Below, piece by piece: positions 15,226-24,214 of a stretch of DNA of 35,286 bases. Within the stretch, counting starts at the first letter, position 1. Each line of letters starts with the position of its first letter. The DNA comes from Campylobacteraceae bacterium (GTDB lineage: Bacteria; Campylobacterota; Campylobacteria; Campylobacterales; Sulfurovaceae): positions 1 through 35,286 of the forward strand of contig JALVTE010000061.1 in the NCBI GenBank assembly GCA_027024155.1. Reading direction: 5' to 3'. The notes below the pieces were generated by a model. That model saw only the letters and a list, made by a program, of their open reading frames with translations. It searched no databases and had not been told where the DNA came from. The translations under genes and the position numbers were made by a program.

Positions 15226-16618
15226 AGAGTATGATTTAATCGTAATTGGTGCAGGACCGGCAGGGACACCGGCAGCTATGGCAGCTGGCAAATTTGGTAA
15301 ACGGGTGCTTTTAATAGATAAACGAGAGGCTCCGGGAGGCGAATGCCTTTTTGAGGGGTGTATTCCATCTAAAGTTTTAGAAAATGCAGCGAATAAATTT
15401 GCAGAAGTAAAAAACTCTACTCTTTTTCATATCGATTTAAGCGGAAAAGAGCAGATACATTGGGAACAAGTTATTGCAGATAAAGCAGAAATTGTAAAAA
15501 AACGCTCTATAGCTGCATTAAAATCAATCGAAGCTATGACAAATATTGATTTCTTGCAAGGCGAAGCTGTTTTTACAGATTCGCAAACTATAGAGGTTGC
15601 AGGGGAGCAGTTTAAATTTAAAAAGGCACTCATTGCCTCTGGAGCAAATAGTTTTATTCCAAAGATTGGTGGAAACGGCTTAGATAAGGTTTGGACAAAT
15701 AAAGAGATATTTTATAATAAAGAGTTGCCTAAAGAGTTGCTTTTTATAGGGGCTGGAGCAATTAGCTGCGAATTGGCGCAAATGTTTAATAAACTTGGCG
15801 TTAAATGCACAATTCTTACCCGTTCAGAGAGAATTTTAAAGCATATCTCTAAAGATGCCGCTTTAATTGTTCAAAATCGATTGATTCAAAATGGCGTTAC
15901 AATAGAATTTAATGTTCATTTAGAAAAGATTGATTACGAAAACAGCAATTTTGCACTCTATTTTGAGCAAGATGAAAAAGAAGTTCTTTTAACTGCCCCA
16001 AATATTGTTATGGCAACAGGTCGAAGTGCCAATGTTGAAGGTTTAGGTTTAGAGAAAGCAGGTGTAGAATATGACAGACACGGTGTTATTGTAAATGAGT
16101 ATCTGCAAAGTTCCCAAAGCCATATTTATGCTGCGGGCGATTGTATAAATGCTCCAAAATTTGCACATACTGCATCGTATGAAGCAGGTGTAGTTGTGCA
16201 CAATATGTTTGCACCAAAACCGATGGAAGCAGACTTTAGCAAAAACAGCTGGGTTTTATTTAGCGACCCGCAAGTCGCCGTTGCAGGAATAGATGAGCAG
16301 AGCGCCCAAAAGTTTGGCAGAGAGATAGAGACGGCAATTTATGAATATAAAAGCGATGCCCGTGCACAAATAGATAAAAGAGCCGAGGGTTTTTTAAAAT
16401 ATATTATCGATAAAAAGACAAAAGAGATAATCGGTGCAGAGATAGTAAGTGAAGATGCCTCTTCTTTGGTTGGAGAAGCCTCTTTAATTATTGCGAATAA
16501 AATGAAAGCAACAGATATTTTAAAAGCAATTCATCCGCACCCTACCTTAACAGAATCTTTTGGCAAATTGGCACAAGAGTTGTTTTTTAAACAAATGATG
16601 CAAAATAGGAGAGGATAA
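15218..16618 (+). CDS. lpd: second dihydrolipoyl dehydrogenase
   Basis: This FAD disulfide oxidoreductase has 466 aa from the ATG at 15218 (MSKEYDLIVIGAGPAG). The ATG is placed 8 bp after GGAGGG and overlaps the AhpD-like gene by 8 bp; a longer in-frame extension upstream lies inside that gene and is rejected. The redox motif is GGECLFEGCIPSK (Cys43, Cys48), the NAD motif is FIGAGAISCELA, and the catalytic end is HPHPTLTES with His441 and Glu446. It is closer to the standard Lpd length and C-terminal motif than the E3 of the pdh cluster and is clearly a different protein, not a fresh duplicate. It could serve another 2-oxoacid or glycine cleavage complex, or reduce the AhpD-like partner. Confidence 0.93.
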   Translation: MSKEYDLIVIGAGPAGTPAAMAAGKFGKRVLLIDKREAPGGECLFEGCIPSKVLENAANKFAEVKNSTLFHIDLSGKEQIHWEQVIADKAEIVKKRSIAALKSIEAMTNIDFLQGEAVFTDSQTIEVAGEQFKFKKALIASGANSFIPKIGGNGLDKVWTNKEIFYNKELPKELLFIGAGAISCELAQMFNKLGVKCTILTRSERILKHISKDAALIVQNRLIQNGVTIEFNVHLEKIDYENSNFALYFEQDEKEVLLTAPNIVMATGRSANVEGLGLEKAGVEYDRHGVIVNEYLQSSQSHIYAAGDCINAPKFAHTASYEAGVVVHNMFAPKPMEADFSKNSWVLFSDPQVAVAGIDEQSAQKFGREIETAIYEYKSDARAQIDKRAEGFLKYIIDKKTKEIIGAEIVSEDASSLVGEASLIIANKMKATDILKAIHPHPTLTESFGKLAQELFFKQMMQNRRG

Positions 16619-16619
16619 A

Positions 16620-17897
16620 ATGGCACAGACAACAATTAAAGATATTAAAGCGTTAGAGATTTTGGATTCGAGAGGCAACCCTACTGTTCGTGTTTTTATG
16701 GAATTGGAAGACGGCACGAAAGTAAGCTCTTCTGTGCCATCTGGTGCTAGCACCGGAGAGTATGAAGCGGTAGAGCTTAGAGATGGCGATATGTCTCGAT
16801 ATGATGGGAAAGGTGTATTAAAAGCTGTTAAGAATGTGAATACTAAAATTGCTGATTTTATAATCGGTTTAGATGCAACGAACCAGGCAGAGATTGATTA
16901 TGCAATGATTGAACTTGACGGCACGGAGAATAAGTCTCGGCTTGGAGCAAATGCAATTTTGGGTGTTTCTATGGCGGCAGCTAAAGCAGCAGCGGCATCT
17001 TTAGGAGTAGAGCTGTTTCGCTATTTAGGCGGAACAGATGCACGCAGAATTCCGGTGCCTTGTATGAATATTTTAAACGGCGGGGAGCATGCCGATAACA
17101 GCGTGGATTTTCAAGAATTTATGGCTGTTCCGGTAGGAGCACCTACTTTTAGCGAAGGGTTGCGTTATGTGGCACAAACTTTTCATCAGTTAAAAAAGAT
17201 TTTGGCTTCTAAAGGTTTGGCAACTTCAGTTGGCGACGAAGGTGGGTTTGCACCCAATTTAAAAAGCAATGAAGAGGCGATGGAACTTATTATCGAAGCG
17301 ATAGAAAAAGCCGGTTTCCGCCCCGGCGAAGATATTATGATAGGCATAGACAGCGCTGCTACTTCGTTTTCGACAGATAAAAAAGAGCACTACAATTTAA
17401 AATGGTCAGGACGAGGAGAGATGACAAGCGATGATTTAATCGAATTGGCAAAAGAGTGGGTAGATAAATATCCGATAATCTTTTGGGAAGACCCGCTTGC
17501 CGAAGAGGATTGGAGCGGTTTTGCAAAATTTACCAAAGAGCTGGGCGATAAAATCGAAGTAATCGGTGATGATATTTTTGTTACCAATACAAAATTTATT
17601 AAACGCGGTATTAAAGAGCATACAGCCAATGCCTCTTTGATAAAACTAAACCAAATAGGCACAGTAACCGAAACTATCGATGCAGTCAGATTATGCCGCG
17701 ATAACGGCTGGCGATACCTAATTTCGCACCGTTCAGGCGAAACTGCCGATACATTCTTGGCAGATTTTGCAGTGGCAATGGATGGCGGACACTTAAAAAG
17801 CGGTTCGGCTTCTCGAAGTGAAAGACTAGCAAAATATAACAGACTTTTAGAGATAGAGATGCTACTTGAAGATAGTGCAATTTACACTTGGAAATAG
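16620..17897 (+). CDS. eno: enolase
   Basis: Enolase interconverts 2-phosphoglycerate and PEP with Mg2+. The 425-aa product has the N-terminal ILDSRGNPTVRV segment, the flexible loop SGASTGEYEA, the general acid/base Glu207 in SVGDEGGFAP, the base Lys342 in SLIKLNQIGT, and the signature ISHRSGETADTFLADFAV. Metal ligands lie in IGIDSAATSF and WEDPLAEEDW. Start and length are normal; an AGGAGAGG site and a one-base gap follow the second lpd. It supplies or uses PEP made by PpsA, the first gene of this run, while the mutase that feeds it is encoded at the far end of the opposite run. Confidence 0.98.
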   Translation: MAQTTIKDIKALEILDSRGNPTVRVFMELEDGTKVSSSVPSGASTGEYEAVELRDGDMSRYDGKGVLKAVKNVNTKIADFIIGLDATNQAEIDYAMIELDGTENKSRLGANAILGVSMAAAKAAAASLGVELFRYLGGTDARRIPVPCMNILNGGEHADNSVDFQEFMAVPVGAPTFSEGLRYVAQTFHQLKKILASKGLATSVGDEGGFAPNLKSNEEAMELIIEAIEKAGFRPGEDIMIGIDSAATSFSTDKKEHYNLKWSGRGEMTSDDLIELAKEWVDKYPIIFWEDPLAEEDWSGFAKFTKELGDKIEVIGDDIFVTNTKFIKRGIKEHTANASLIKLNQIGTVTETIDAVRLCRDNGWRYLISHRSGETADTFLADFAVAMDGGHLKSGSASRSERLAKYNRLLEIEMLLEDSAIYTWK

Positions 17898-17908
17898 AGG
17901 GGGATAAA

Positions 17909-20029
17909 ATGATAAATAAAGACCCATCTGTAAATATAGCAATTCCAGAACTTCCAAAAGAGATAGCTGGATTAAAAGATATTGCTCTGAATTTATGGTG
18001 GACTTGGAATCCAGAGGGAAAGAATCTTTTTAAGTTGATAAATCCATATCTATGGAAAGAGTCGCACCATAATCCTATTGCAATGCTTAAAAGTATGTCG
18101 CAAAAAGAGTTGGAGCGCATTTCTAAAGACGAATCGATTATGCGGGCATATAATTTTGCTTATAACTCTTTTAAAATCTATATGGAAGATAAAAATATTT
18201 ATTCCGAAGAGCCCTTACCTATTGCTTACTTTTGTGCAGAATATGGCTTACACCACTCTGTGCCTATCTATTCAGGCGGTTTAGGTTTTTTAGCCGGAGA
18301 TATTTTAAAAGAGTCTAGCGATATGGGTTTGCCGATGGTTGGTATCGGTTTTATGTATCCAAAAGGCTATGTGCGTCAAGTTATGAGTGCAGACGGCTGG
18401 CAAAACGGAGCAGAAGAGCCGATAGAAAAAGATGTAGCACCAATAGAGAGAGTGTTAGATAAAGAGGGTAAACATTTTACCATTAAAGTGCCTTTTATTG
18501 ACCCGCCGGTATATGCAAGTGTTTGGAAGATAAATGTAGGACGCGTAACTCTGTATCTGCTAGATACCGATATAGAGCAAAACGACCCGTGGGATAGAGC
18601 TATTTCATCAAGACTCTATACGCCCGATATGAACCAGCGCTTAAGACAGCAAATTGTTTTGGGTATCGGAGGATACCGGGTGCTTGAAGAGTTGGGAATT
18701 GAATACTCTATATTGCATTTAAACGAAGGGCACCCCGCATTTGCACTTTTTGAAAGGGTGCGCAGTTTTATAGAGAAAGAGAATCTCTCTTTAGAAGATG
18801 CGATAGAGAAAGTAAAGCAGACATCTGTATTTACCACACATACGCCTTTGCAAGCTGCAACCGATGTTTACGGTTTTGATATGATAAGCAGCGCTTTTAA
18901 AGATTACTGGCAAGCTTTAGGAATGAGCAAAGAGCAGTTTATGAATTTTGGTATAAACCCCGATAATCCGACAGCCGGCTTTAATATGACTGTCTTTGGC
19001 ATAAATATGTGCAATAACCGAAATGCAGTAAGCAAAAAGCATTGCAAAGTTGCCAGTGATATATGGTCGCATATTTTACCTAAAGATAAAAGCGGAAAAC
19101 CGGCTATTGATTATGTAACCAACGGTGTGCATATTCCTACATGGCTTAGCGATGAATTGTATGAAATTATAAATGAAAAATTTAGAGACAAATGGAAACA
19201 GATACAAGATATCCCGCTTTCGTGGACTTTTGTAGATGATATTGAAGATAAAAAGCTGTGGGAGTTTTCACAATACAGTAAAAATCTGATGGTCAATTTT
19301 ATCCGCGATAAAATTAGAATGCGTTATGCAAAAGACGGCATAGACCCAACTGTTGCAATGGCAGAAGGGGTTTTGCTTGACCCCGATATTTTAACAATAG
19401 GCTTTGCTAGAAGAATGGCTGCATACAAGCGCCCCGATTTAATTTTAACAGATTTGGACAGATTAGAAAAGATATTGACAAACAAAGAGCGCCCTGTGCA
19501 AATTATCTTTGCCGGCAAAGCCCACCCAGCAGATATAGAGGGTAAAAAACTTTTACAGCATATCTTTAAAACCGCCCAAGAGACCCGTTTTGCCGGGCGT
19601 ATAGCTTTTGTAGAAGATTATGGCGAAAGTGTGGCTAAATATCTGTTGCATGGCGTAGATATTTGGCTGAACAATCCGCAACTGCCTTTAGAAGCGTGCG
19701 GAACAAGTGGAATGAAAGCCTCTATTAACGGTACGCTTCATCTCTCTACTCTTGATGGGTGGTGGCCTGAAGGGTATAACGGCAGTAACGGTTGGGCTTT
19801 TGGAGAGGAGCCTTCCGATAATGTAAAAGATGCTAATGAGCTCTACGAGCTTTTAGAAAATGAAATTATTCCTCTTTATTACAGTGTAAATGACGAGGGT
19901 TATTCACCAAAATGGGTTGCAATGAAAAAGAAAGCAATAAGAACTATTGCACCTCAATTTAGCGCAAGAAGAATGATGAAAGATTATTTAAAGAAGTTTT
20001 ATATACCGATTTCGAATAAATTAAAGTAA
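17909..20029 (+). CDS. glgP: alpha-glucan (glycogen) phosphorylase, short type
   Basis: This GT35 enzyme releases glucose 1-phosphate from glycogen with pyridoxal phosphate. I start at the ATG at 17909 (706 aa), after GAGGGGG; a longer TTG-started frame runs into the eno end. Residues around 10-35 (ALNLWWTWNPEGKNLF) mark the short phosphorylase type with an extra N-terminal domain, distinct from E. coli GlgP/MalP. The cofactor lysine is Lys603 in EACGTSGMKASINGTL, followed by LSTLDGWWPEGYNG. RMAAYKRPDL and AGKAHPAD belong to the phosphate/sugar region. Short phosphorylases of this kind can use maltodextrins as well as glycogen. Its product is handed to Pgm, encoded 12 bp downstream. Confidence 0.94.
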   Translation: MINKDPSVNIAIPELPKEIAGLKDIALNLWWTWNPEGKNLFKLINPYLWKESHHNPIAMLKSMSQKELERISKDESIMRAYNFAYNSFKIYMEDKNIYSEEPLPIAYFCAEYGLHHSVPIYSGGLGFLAGDILKESSDMGLPMVGIGFMYPKGYVRQVMSADGWQNGAEEPIEKDVAPIERVLDKEGKHFTIKVPFIDPPVYASVWKINVGRVTLYLLDTDIEQNDPWDRAISSRLYTPDMNQRLRQQIVLGIGGYRVLEELGIEYSILHLNEGHPAFALFERVRSFIEKENLSLEDAIEKVKQTSVFTTHTPLQAATDVYGFDMISSAFKDYWQALGMSKEQFMNFGINPDNPTAGFNMTVFGINMCNNRNAVSKKHCKVASDIWSHILPKDKSGKPAIDYVTNGVHIPTWLSDELYEIINEKFRDKWKQIQDIPLSWTFVDDIEDKKLWEFSQYSKNLMVNFIRDKIRMRYAKDGIDPTVAMAEGVLLDPDILTIGFARRMAAYKRPDLILTDLDRLEKILTNKERPVQIIFAGKAHPADIEGKKLLQHIFKTAQETRFAGRIAFVEDYGESVAKYLLHGVDIWLNNPQLPLEACGTSGMKASINGTLHLSTLDGWWPEGYNGSNGWAFGEEPSDNVKDANELYELLENEIIPLYYSVNDEGYSPKWVAMKKKAIRTIAPQFSARRMMKDYLKKFYIPISNKLK

Positions 20030-20041
20030 AAAAGGATTAAT

Positions 20042-21685
20042 ATGAACTCACCATTAGCTGGCAAATTACCTGACAAAGAGACACTGCTTGATGTTCCAAA
20101 GCTAATAAGCGCATATTATGAGCTTTCTCCTGATATTTCTAAAGAGGAGCAGAGAGTCTCTTTTGGAACATCAGGGCATAGAGGGAGCGCTTTTAAAAAG
20201 AGTTTTAACCAAGCCCATGTAATGGCAATTACACAAGCTATTTGCGAATATAAAAAGAGTATGCAGTATAAGGGCACGCTTTTTATCGGCAAAGATACGC
20301 ACGCTCTCTCTACACCCGCAGAGATAACTGCCATAAGGGTTTGCTGTGCTAATGGCGTAAATGTTGCTATTTCTGAAAATAACAACCCTACCCCTACTCC
20401 GCTTGTATCTTTTGCAATTCTTGAAAACAATAAAAAGAGTGCGGAAAAATGTGATGGAATTGTAATAACGCCTTCGCACAACCCGCCAGAAGACGGAGGT
20501 TTTAAATATAATCCGCCAAACGGCGGACCGGCAGATACCGAAGTTACAAGCCAAATTGAAAAAAGAGCAAATGAAATTTTGGCAAACGGTTTAAAAGATG
20601 TGCAAAGCATAAGTTATGAAGAGGCTTTAAAATCTCCATATTTAAAAGAGTATGACTTTATTACTCCTTATGTAAAGGCGCTTGGAGAAATTGTCGATAT
20701 AGAAAGCATTCAAAAATCGGGCTTAAAATTAGGAGCTGACCCGCTTGGAGGTTCGGCAATTCCTGTCTATAAAAAGATAAAAGAGTATTACGGTTTAAAT
20801 ATGGATATTATCCACCCTTATGCCGATGCCACTTTTTCTTTTATGACACTCGACAGAGATGGCAAAATACGGATGGATTGCTCTTCGCCTTATGCTATGG
20901 CATCTCTTTTAAAGTTAAAAGAGAGATACGATTTAGCATTTGCAAACGATACCGATGCCGACAGACACGGAATAGTAACGCCAAAAGGCGGATTAATTAA
21001 TCCTAACCACTATTTAAGCGTTGCTATTTGGTATCTGTTTACGCATAGAGAAAATTTTAGCAAAGATTTAAAAGTTGGAAAGACTCTGGTCTCTAGCTCT
21101 ATAATAGACAGAGTTTGCAGCGATTTAGGTTTAAGTGTTTACGAAGTGCCGGTCGGTTTTAAATGGTTTGTAGAGGGGTTATATAACGAGTGGCTTGGAT
21201 TTGGCGGCGAAGAGAGTGCCGGAGCTTCTTATTTAAGAAAAGATGCCACAGTATGGAGCACCGATAAAGACGGAATCATAATGACTCTTTTAGCAGCAGA
21301 GATAACAGCAGTTACAAAAAGAGATATCTACGATATTTACAAAGAGTTCGAAGAGAAATTTGGCATATCTTATTACGAAAGAATCGATGCTCCTGCTACT
21401 TTGCATGAAAAAGAGATATTAAAGAATTTAGACAGTAACGATATAGCAATAAAAAATCTTGGTGGAGAAAAGATAGAAGCAATTCTGACAAAAGCAAACG
21501 GAAACGGCGCTAAAATTGGGGGATTAAAAATAGTTACCAAAAATGCTTGGGTTGCTATGCGCCCTTCTGGAACAGAAGATATTTATAAAATTTATGCAGA
21601 GAGTTTTATCTCTAAAGAGCATTTAAAAGCCATTCAAATAGAGGCAGAGAAGATAGTAAAAGAGATATTTAATACAAAAATATAA
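20042..21685 (+). CDS. pgm: phosphoglucomutase (alpha-D-glucose phosphate-specific)
   Basis: Pgm interconverts glucose 1-phosphate and glucose 6-phosphate, the link between glycogen and central metabolism. The 547-aa protein has the four hexomutase landmarks. FGTSGHRGSAFKKSFN is at the N terminus, and the phosphoserine loop VITPSHNPPEDGGFKYN has Ser145 (E. coli Ser146). The Mg loop is NDTDADRHG, and the phosphate-binding loop is MRPSGTEDIYKIYAE at the C terminus. GFKWFVEGL and GGEESAGAS form the sugar-binding loop. Length and motifs fit the E. coli Pgm type rather than the PMM/PGM bifunctional type. It lies between the phosphorylase and the nucleotidyltransferase fusion, so its substrate is available from both breakdown and synthesis. 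Confidence 0.97.
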   Translation: MNSPLAGKLPDKETLLDVPKLISAYYELSPDISKEEQRVSFGTSGHRGSAFKKSFNQAHVMAITQAICEYKKSMQYKGTLFIGKDTHALSTPAEITAIRVCCANGVNVAISENNNPTPTPLVSFAILENNKKSAEKCDGIVITPSHNPPEDGGFKYNPPNGGPADTEVTSQIEKRANEILANGLKDVQSISYEEALKSPYLKEYDFITPYVKALGEIVDIESIQKSGLKLGADPLGGSAIPVYKKIKEYYGLNMDIIHPYADATFSFMTLDRDGKIRMDCSSPYAMASLLKLKERYDLAFANDTDADRHGIVTPKGGLINPNHYLSVAIWYLFTHRENFSKDLKVGKTLVSSSIIDRVCSDLGLSVYEVPVGFKWFVEGLYNEWLGFGGEESAGASYLRKDATVWSTDKDGIIMTLLAAEITAVTKRDIYDIYKEFEEKFGISYYERIDAPATLHEKEILKNLDSNDIAIKNLGGEKIEAILTKANGNGAKIGGLKIVTKNAWVAMRPSGTEDIYKIYAESFISKEHLKAIQIEAEKIVKEIFNTKI

Positions 21686-21708
21686 ATTTTAAAGAGGAGG
21701 ATATTAAT

Positions 21709-24213
21709 ATGAAAGCAGTAGTAATGGCGGGTGGGTTTGGAACACGCATTCAACCTCTAACACACTCGAGACCAAAGCCAATGTTACCAATTATGAATAA
21801 AGCGATGATGGAATATACAATGATGAGTTTAAAAGAGTTGGGTATTAAAGAGTTTATTGTCCTCCTCTATTTTAAACCAGAAGTTATCCAAAATTACTTT
21901 AAAGACGGAAGTGATTTCGGTATAGATATAACTTATGTTATACCTGATGACGATTACGGAACAGCAGGAGCCGTAAAGTGCGCACAAGAGTATATCGGCA
22001 ATGAAAATTTTGTAATTGTCAGCGGAGATTTGGTTACAGATTTTAATTTTAAAGAGTTGTTTGATTTCCATAATAAAAGAAAATCTAAACTAACAATCGG
22101 TTTAACTTCAGTAGAAAACCCTTTAGAGTTTGGGGTGGTTATATGCAACGAAGATAATGAGATAGAGAAGTTTTTAGAAAAACCTTCTTGGAGCGAAGTA
22201 TTTAGCGATACAATCAATACAGGAATTTATGTAATAGAGCCAGAAATTTTAGACTTTATCCCCCAGAAAGAGAATTTTGATTTTGCAAAAGACCTATTCC
22301 CAACCCTTATGGAAGATAATATTACATTAATGGGTTATACACTTCAAGGCTATTGGAGAGATGTAGGTAACCCTAAAAGTTACCGAGATGTTCATGAAGA
22401 TATCTTTAAGCATGAATTCTCTTTTAAAATACCAGGTAAGAAAAAAGAGTATCCAGAAGGAATACTCTATACCCAAGGTGATAATAATAGTATAGATAAA
22501 ACAGTCGAAATAATTGGTACTGTTGTGCTTGGAGAAAATATTACTATTGAGCAAAATGTTCAATTAAAAAATGTTGTTATCGGGAATAATACAAAAATTG
22601 GTAAATCTAGCAAAATAAAAAATAGTGTTATTTGGAATGATGTTACTATTGAAAAGAGTGTTGTTTTAGATAATTGTGTAATCTGCAATAATAACCATAT
22701 AGGAAAAGGTGTTATTGCTAGTTCAGGATTAATTTTGGCTGAGAATTGTGATATTGGAGAGTTAAGTAAAATAGAACACGATATTACTATTTGGGCTGAT
22801 AAAATTATTGAACCAGCTTCGATAATAACAAATAATATTATATTAGGTCATAGATACAAAAATTCACTTTTTGAACATAGTTTAATTTATGGAAAAAGTA
22901 ATATAGAATTAACTTGTGAAATGGCTATTAAAATTGCAGAAGCATTTGCGGCTCAACTTCCTATAAACTCTACTATTATTGTTGGGAATGATTACGATAA
23001 AAACTCTCGAATGTTAAAAAGAGCTTTTTTAAGTGGAATAGTATCATCAGGAGTAAATGTTTTAGATATTCAAGCTGTAGCACCATCTGTTTTACGATTT
23101 ACTTTGGCAAATTGTAATGAGTTGATAGCAGGTGTGCATTTTAAACGATGCATAGGAGATGCAACAAATTCTGAAATAACTTTCTTTAACGAAGAGTCGA
23201 TGCGAATAGATTCAAATATGGCAAAAAAGATTGAAAAAGCATTTTTTTCAGAAAAATTTAGAAGGGTTGATTTTCAACAAATAGGAGATATAAAAGTTTC
23301 AGAACATAAAAAAGAGATAAAATTATATCAAAAAAGTTTAATGCAAAAAATTGACCATAAAATTATAAAACATGAAAATTTCAAAGTTGCAATCGACCCT
23401 ATGCATGGAATAGCGGCCGATATTTTAAATAGTATTATTAATAAAACAACTATTGAAAATATAGTTTTAAACTCATTTTATGATGAAATAAAACTCTCTA
23501 ACCTTGAAACTTTAGAAAACAAATCTTTTGAAAATGTTTCAAAAATAGTAAAAGCTCTAAATTATAATTTAGGTATTATAATCTACCCAAATGCTCAAAA
23601 ATTACGACTTGTAGATGAAAAAGGGCGAGTGCTTAATAAAATAGAAACACTATATGCTGTTTTAAAACTCTTAAATATGGAAAAAAGTGAAAATAATAAA
23701 AGAGTATTTTTGCCTGTTTGGGCTCCTGATATGATGGATTTTGATAATATTATTATTGAAAAGGGAGCATATAGTAATTTTACATTAGAGCAACTCAAAA
23801 AATATGATTTAATAGCTACCGTAGATGGAAACTATGCATTCACTGAATTCTCTTATACAAGAGATGCAATCTATGCAAGTTTTAAAATTATGGAACTTTT
23901 GAGTATAAATAAAGTAAAACTCTCGACACTAATAGAGAGTTTTGAAGAGTTTTACTACCGACACTTCCATATACCTTGCCCTCAAAAATTAAAAGGCAAA
24001 ATGATGCGCAAATTTTTACAAGAGGCGAAAGATAAAAAATCATCTGCCAAAGTGGGAGTTAAAATTTGGGAAAACGATACAGACTGGATTTTAATGCTGC
24101 CGCATCAATACAGCGAATCACTAAATCTATATATTCAGGCAAAAGATAGTGTAAGCGGAGAGAAAATCTATAATAAATATATTGAAAAAATGGAAAACTG
24201 GAAGAGGGAATAA
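21709..24213 (+). CDS. nucleotidyltransferase / hexapeptide / inactive phosphomannomutase-like fusion
   Basis: This protein has 834 aa in three parts. Residues 1-235 are a sugar-phosphate nucleotidyltransferase: GGFGTRIQPLT (8-18), RPKPM (21-25), SGDLVTD with Asp107, EKP (157-159), and GYWRDVGNP (214-222). Residues about 253-385 form a left-handed beta-helix of hexapeptide type (IGNNTKIG, SVIWNDVTI). Residues about 386-834 resemble phosphomannomutase, but the phosphoserine loop is gone (GVHFKRCIGDATNSEITFF, 475-493) and the metal loop DxDxDR reads YPNAQKLR (626-633). That part is thus probably non-catalytic. Similar fusions in cyanobacteria and actinobacteria are annotated as mannose-1-phosphate guanylyltransferase. 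Within a glycogen cluster lacking glgC, this protein may make the NDP-glucose used by GlgA. The beta-helix and mutase part is visibly more AT-rich than its neighbours. Confidence 0.88.
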   Translation: MKAVVMAGGFGTRIQPLTHSRPKPMLPIMNKAMMEYTMMSLKELGIKEFIVLLYFKPEVIQNYFKDGSDFGIDITYVIPDDDYGTAGAVKCAQEYIGNENFVIVSGDLVTDFNFKELFDFHNKRKSKLTIGLTSVENPLEFGVVICNEDNEIEKFLEKPSWSEVFSDTINTGIYVIEPEILDFIPQKENFDFAKDLFPTLMEDNITLMGYTLQGYWRDVGNPKSYRDVHEDIFKHEFSFKIPGKKKEYPEGILYTQGDNNSIDKTVEIIGTVVLGENITIEQNVQLKNVVIGNNTKIGKSSKIKNSVIWNDVTIEKSVVLDNCVICNNNHIGKGVIASSGLILAENCDIGELSKIEHDITIWADKIIEPASIITNNIILGHRYKNSLFEHSLIYGKSNIELTCEMAIKIAEAFAAQLPINSTIIVGNDYDKNSRMLKRAFLSGIVSSGVNVLDIQAVAPSVLRFTLANCNELIAGVHFKRCIGDATNSEITFFNEESMRIDSNMAKKIEKAFFSEKFRRVDFQQIGDIKVSEHKKEIKLYQKSLMQKIDHKIIKHENFKVAIDPMHGIAADILNSIINKTTIENIVLNSFYDEIKLSNLETLENKSFENVSKIVKALNYNLGIIIYPNAQKLRLVDEKGRVLNKIETLYAVLKLLNMEKSENNKRVFLPVWAPDMMDFDNIIIEKGAYSNFTLEQLKKYDLIATVDGNYAFTEFSYTRDAIYASFKIMELLSINKVKLSTLIESFEEFYYRHFHIPCPQKLKGKMMRKFLQEAKDKKSSAKVGVKIWENDTDWILMLPHQYSESLNLYIQAKDSVSGEKIYNKYIEKMENWKRE

Positions 24214-24214
24214 T

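Noticed and set aside
14820-15269. Minus-strand 149-codon open frame over the AhpD-like gene
   Set aside because: It spans three gene junctions on the opposite strand and shows no domain; the plus-strand AhpD-like gene has conserved catalytic residues and a ribosome site.
4949-16618. The two lpd genes as a recent duplication
   Set aside because: Their lengths, redox-motif context (VCLHKGC versus ECLFEGC) and C-terminal motifs differ throughout, so they are separate paralogues.
17888-17908. TTG start for the phosphorylase
   Set aside because: It would begin inside the eno coding end and consume the GAGGGGG ribosome site; the ATG at 17909 is better placed.
17686-18120. Minus-strand 144-codon open frame across the eno/glgP junction
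   Set aside because: It is antisense to two well-supported enzymes and has no recognisable motif.
20116-20610. Minus-strand 164-codon open frame inside pgm
   Set aside because: The plus frame carries all phosphoglucomutase motifs here. The antisense frame is hydrophobic noise from the codon pattern of pgm.
21709-24213. Frameshifted or broken phosphomannomutase gene
   Set aside because: The frame is intact for 834 codons with an overall fold pattern kept to the C terminus (TEFSYTRDAIYA, LPHQYSESLNLYI); loss of catalytic loops looks like divergence, not decay.
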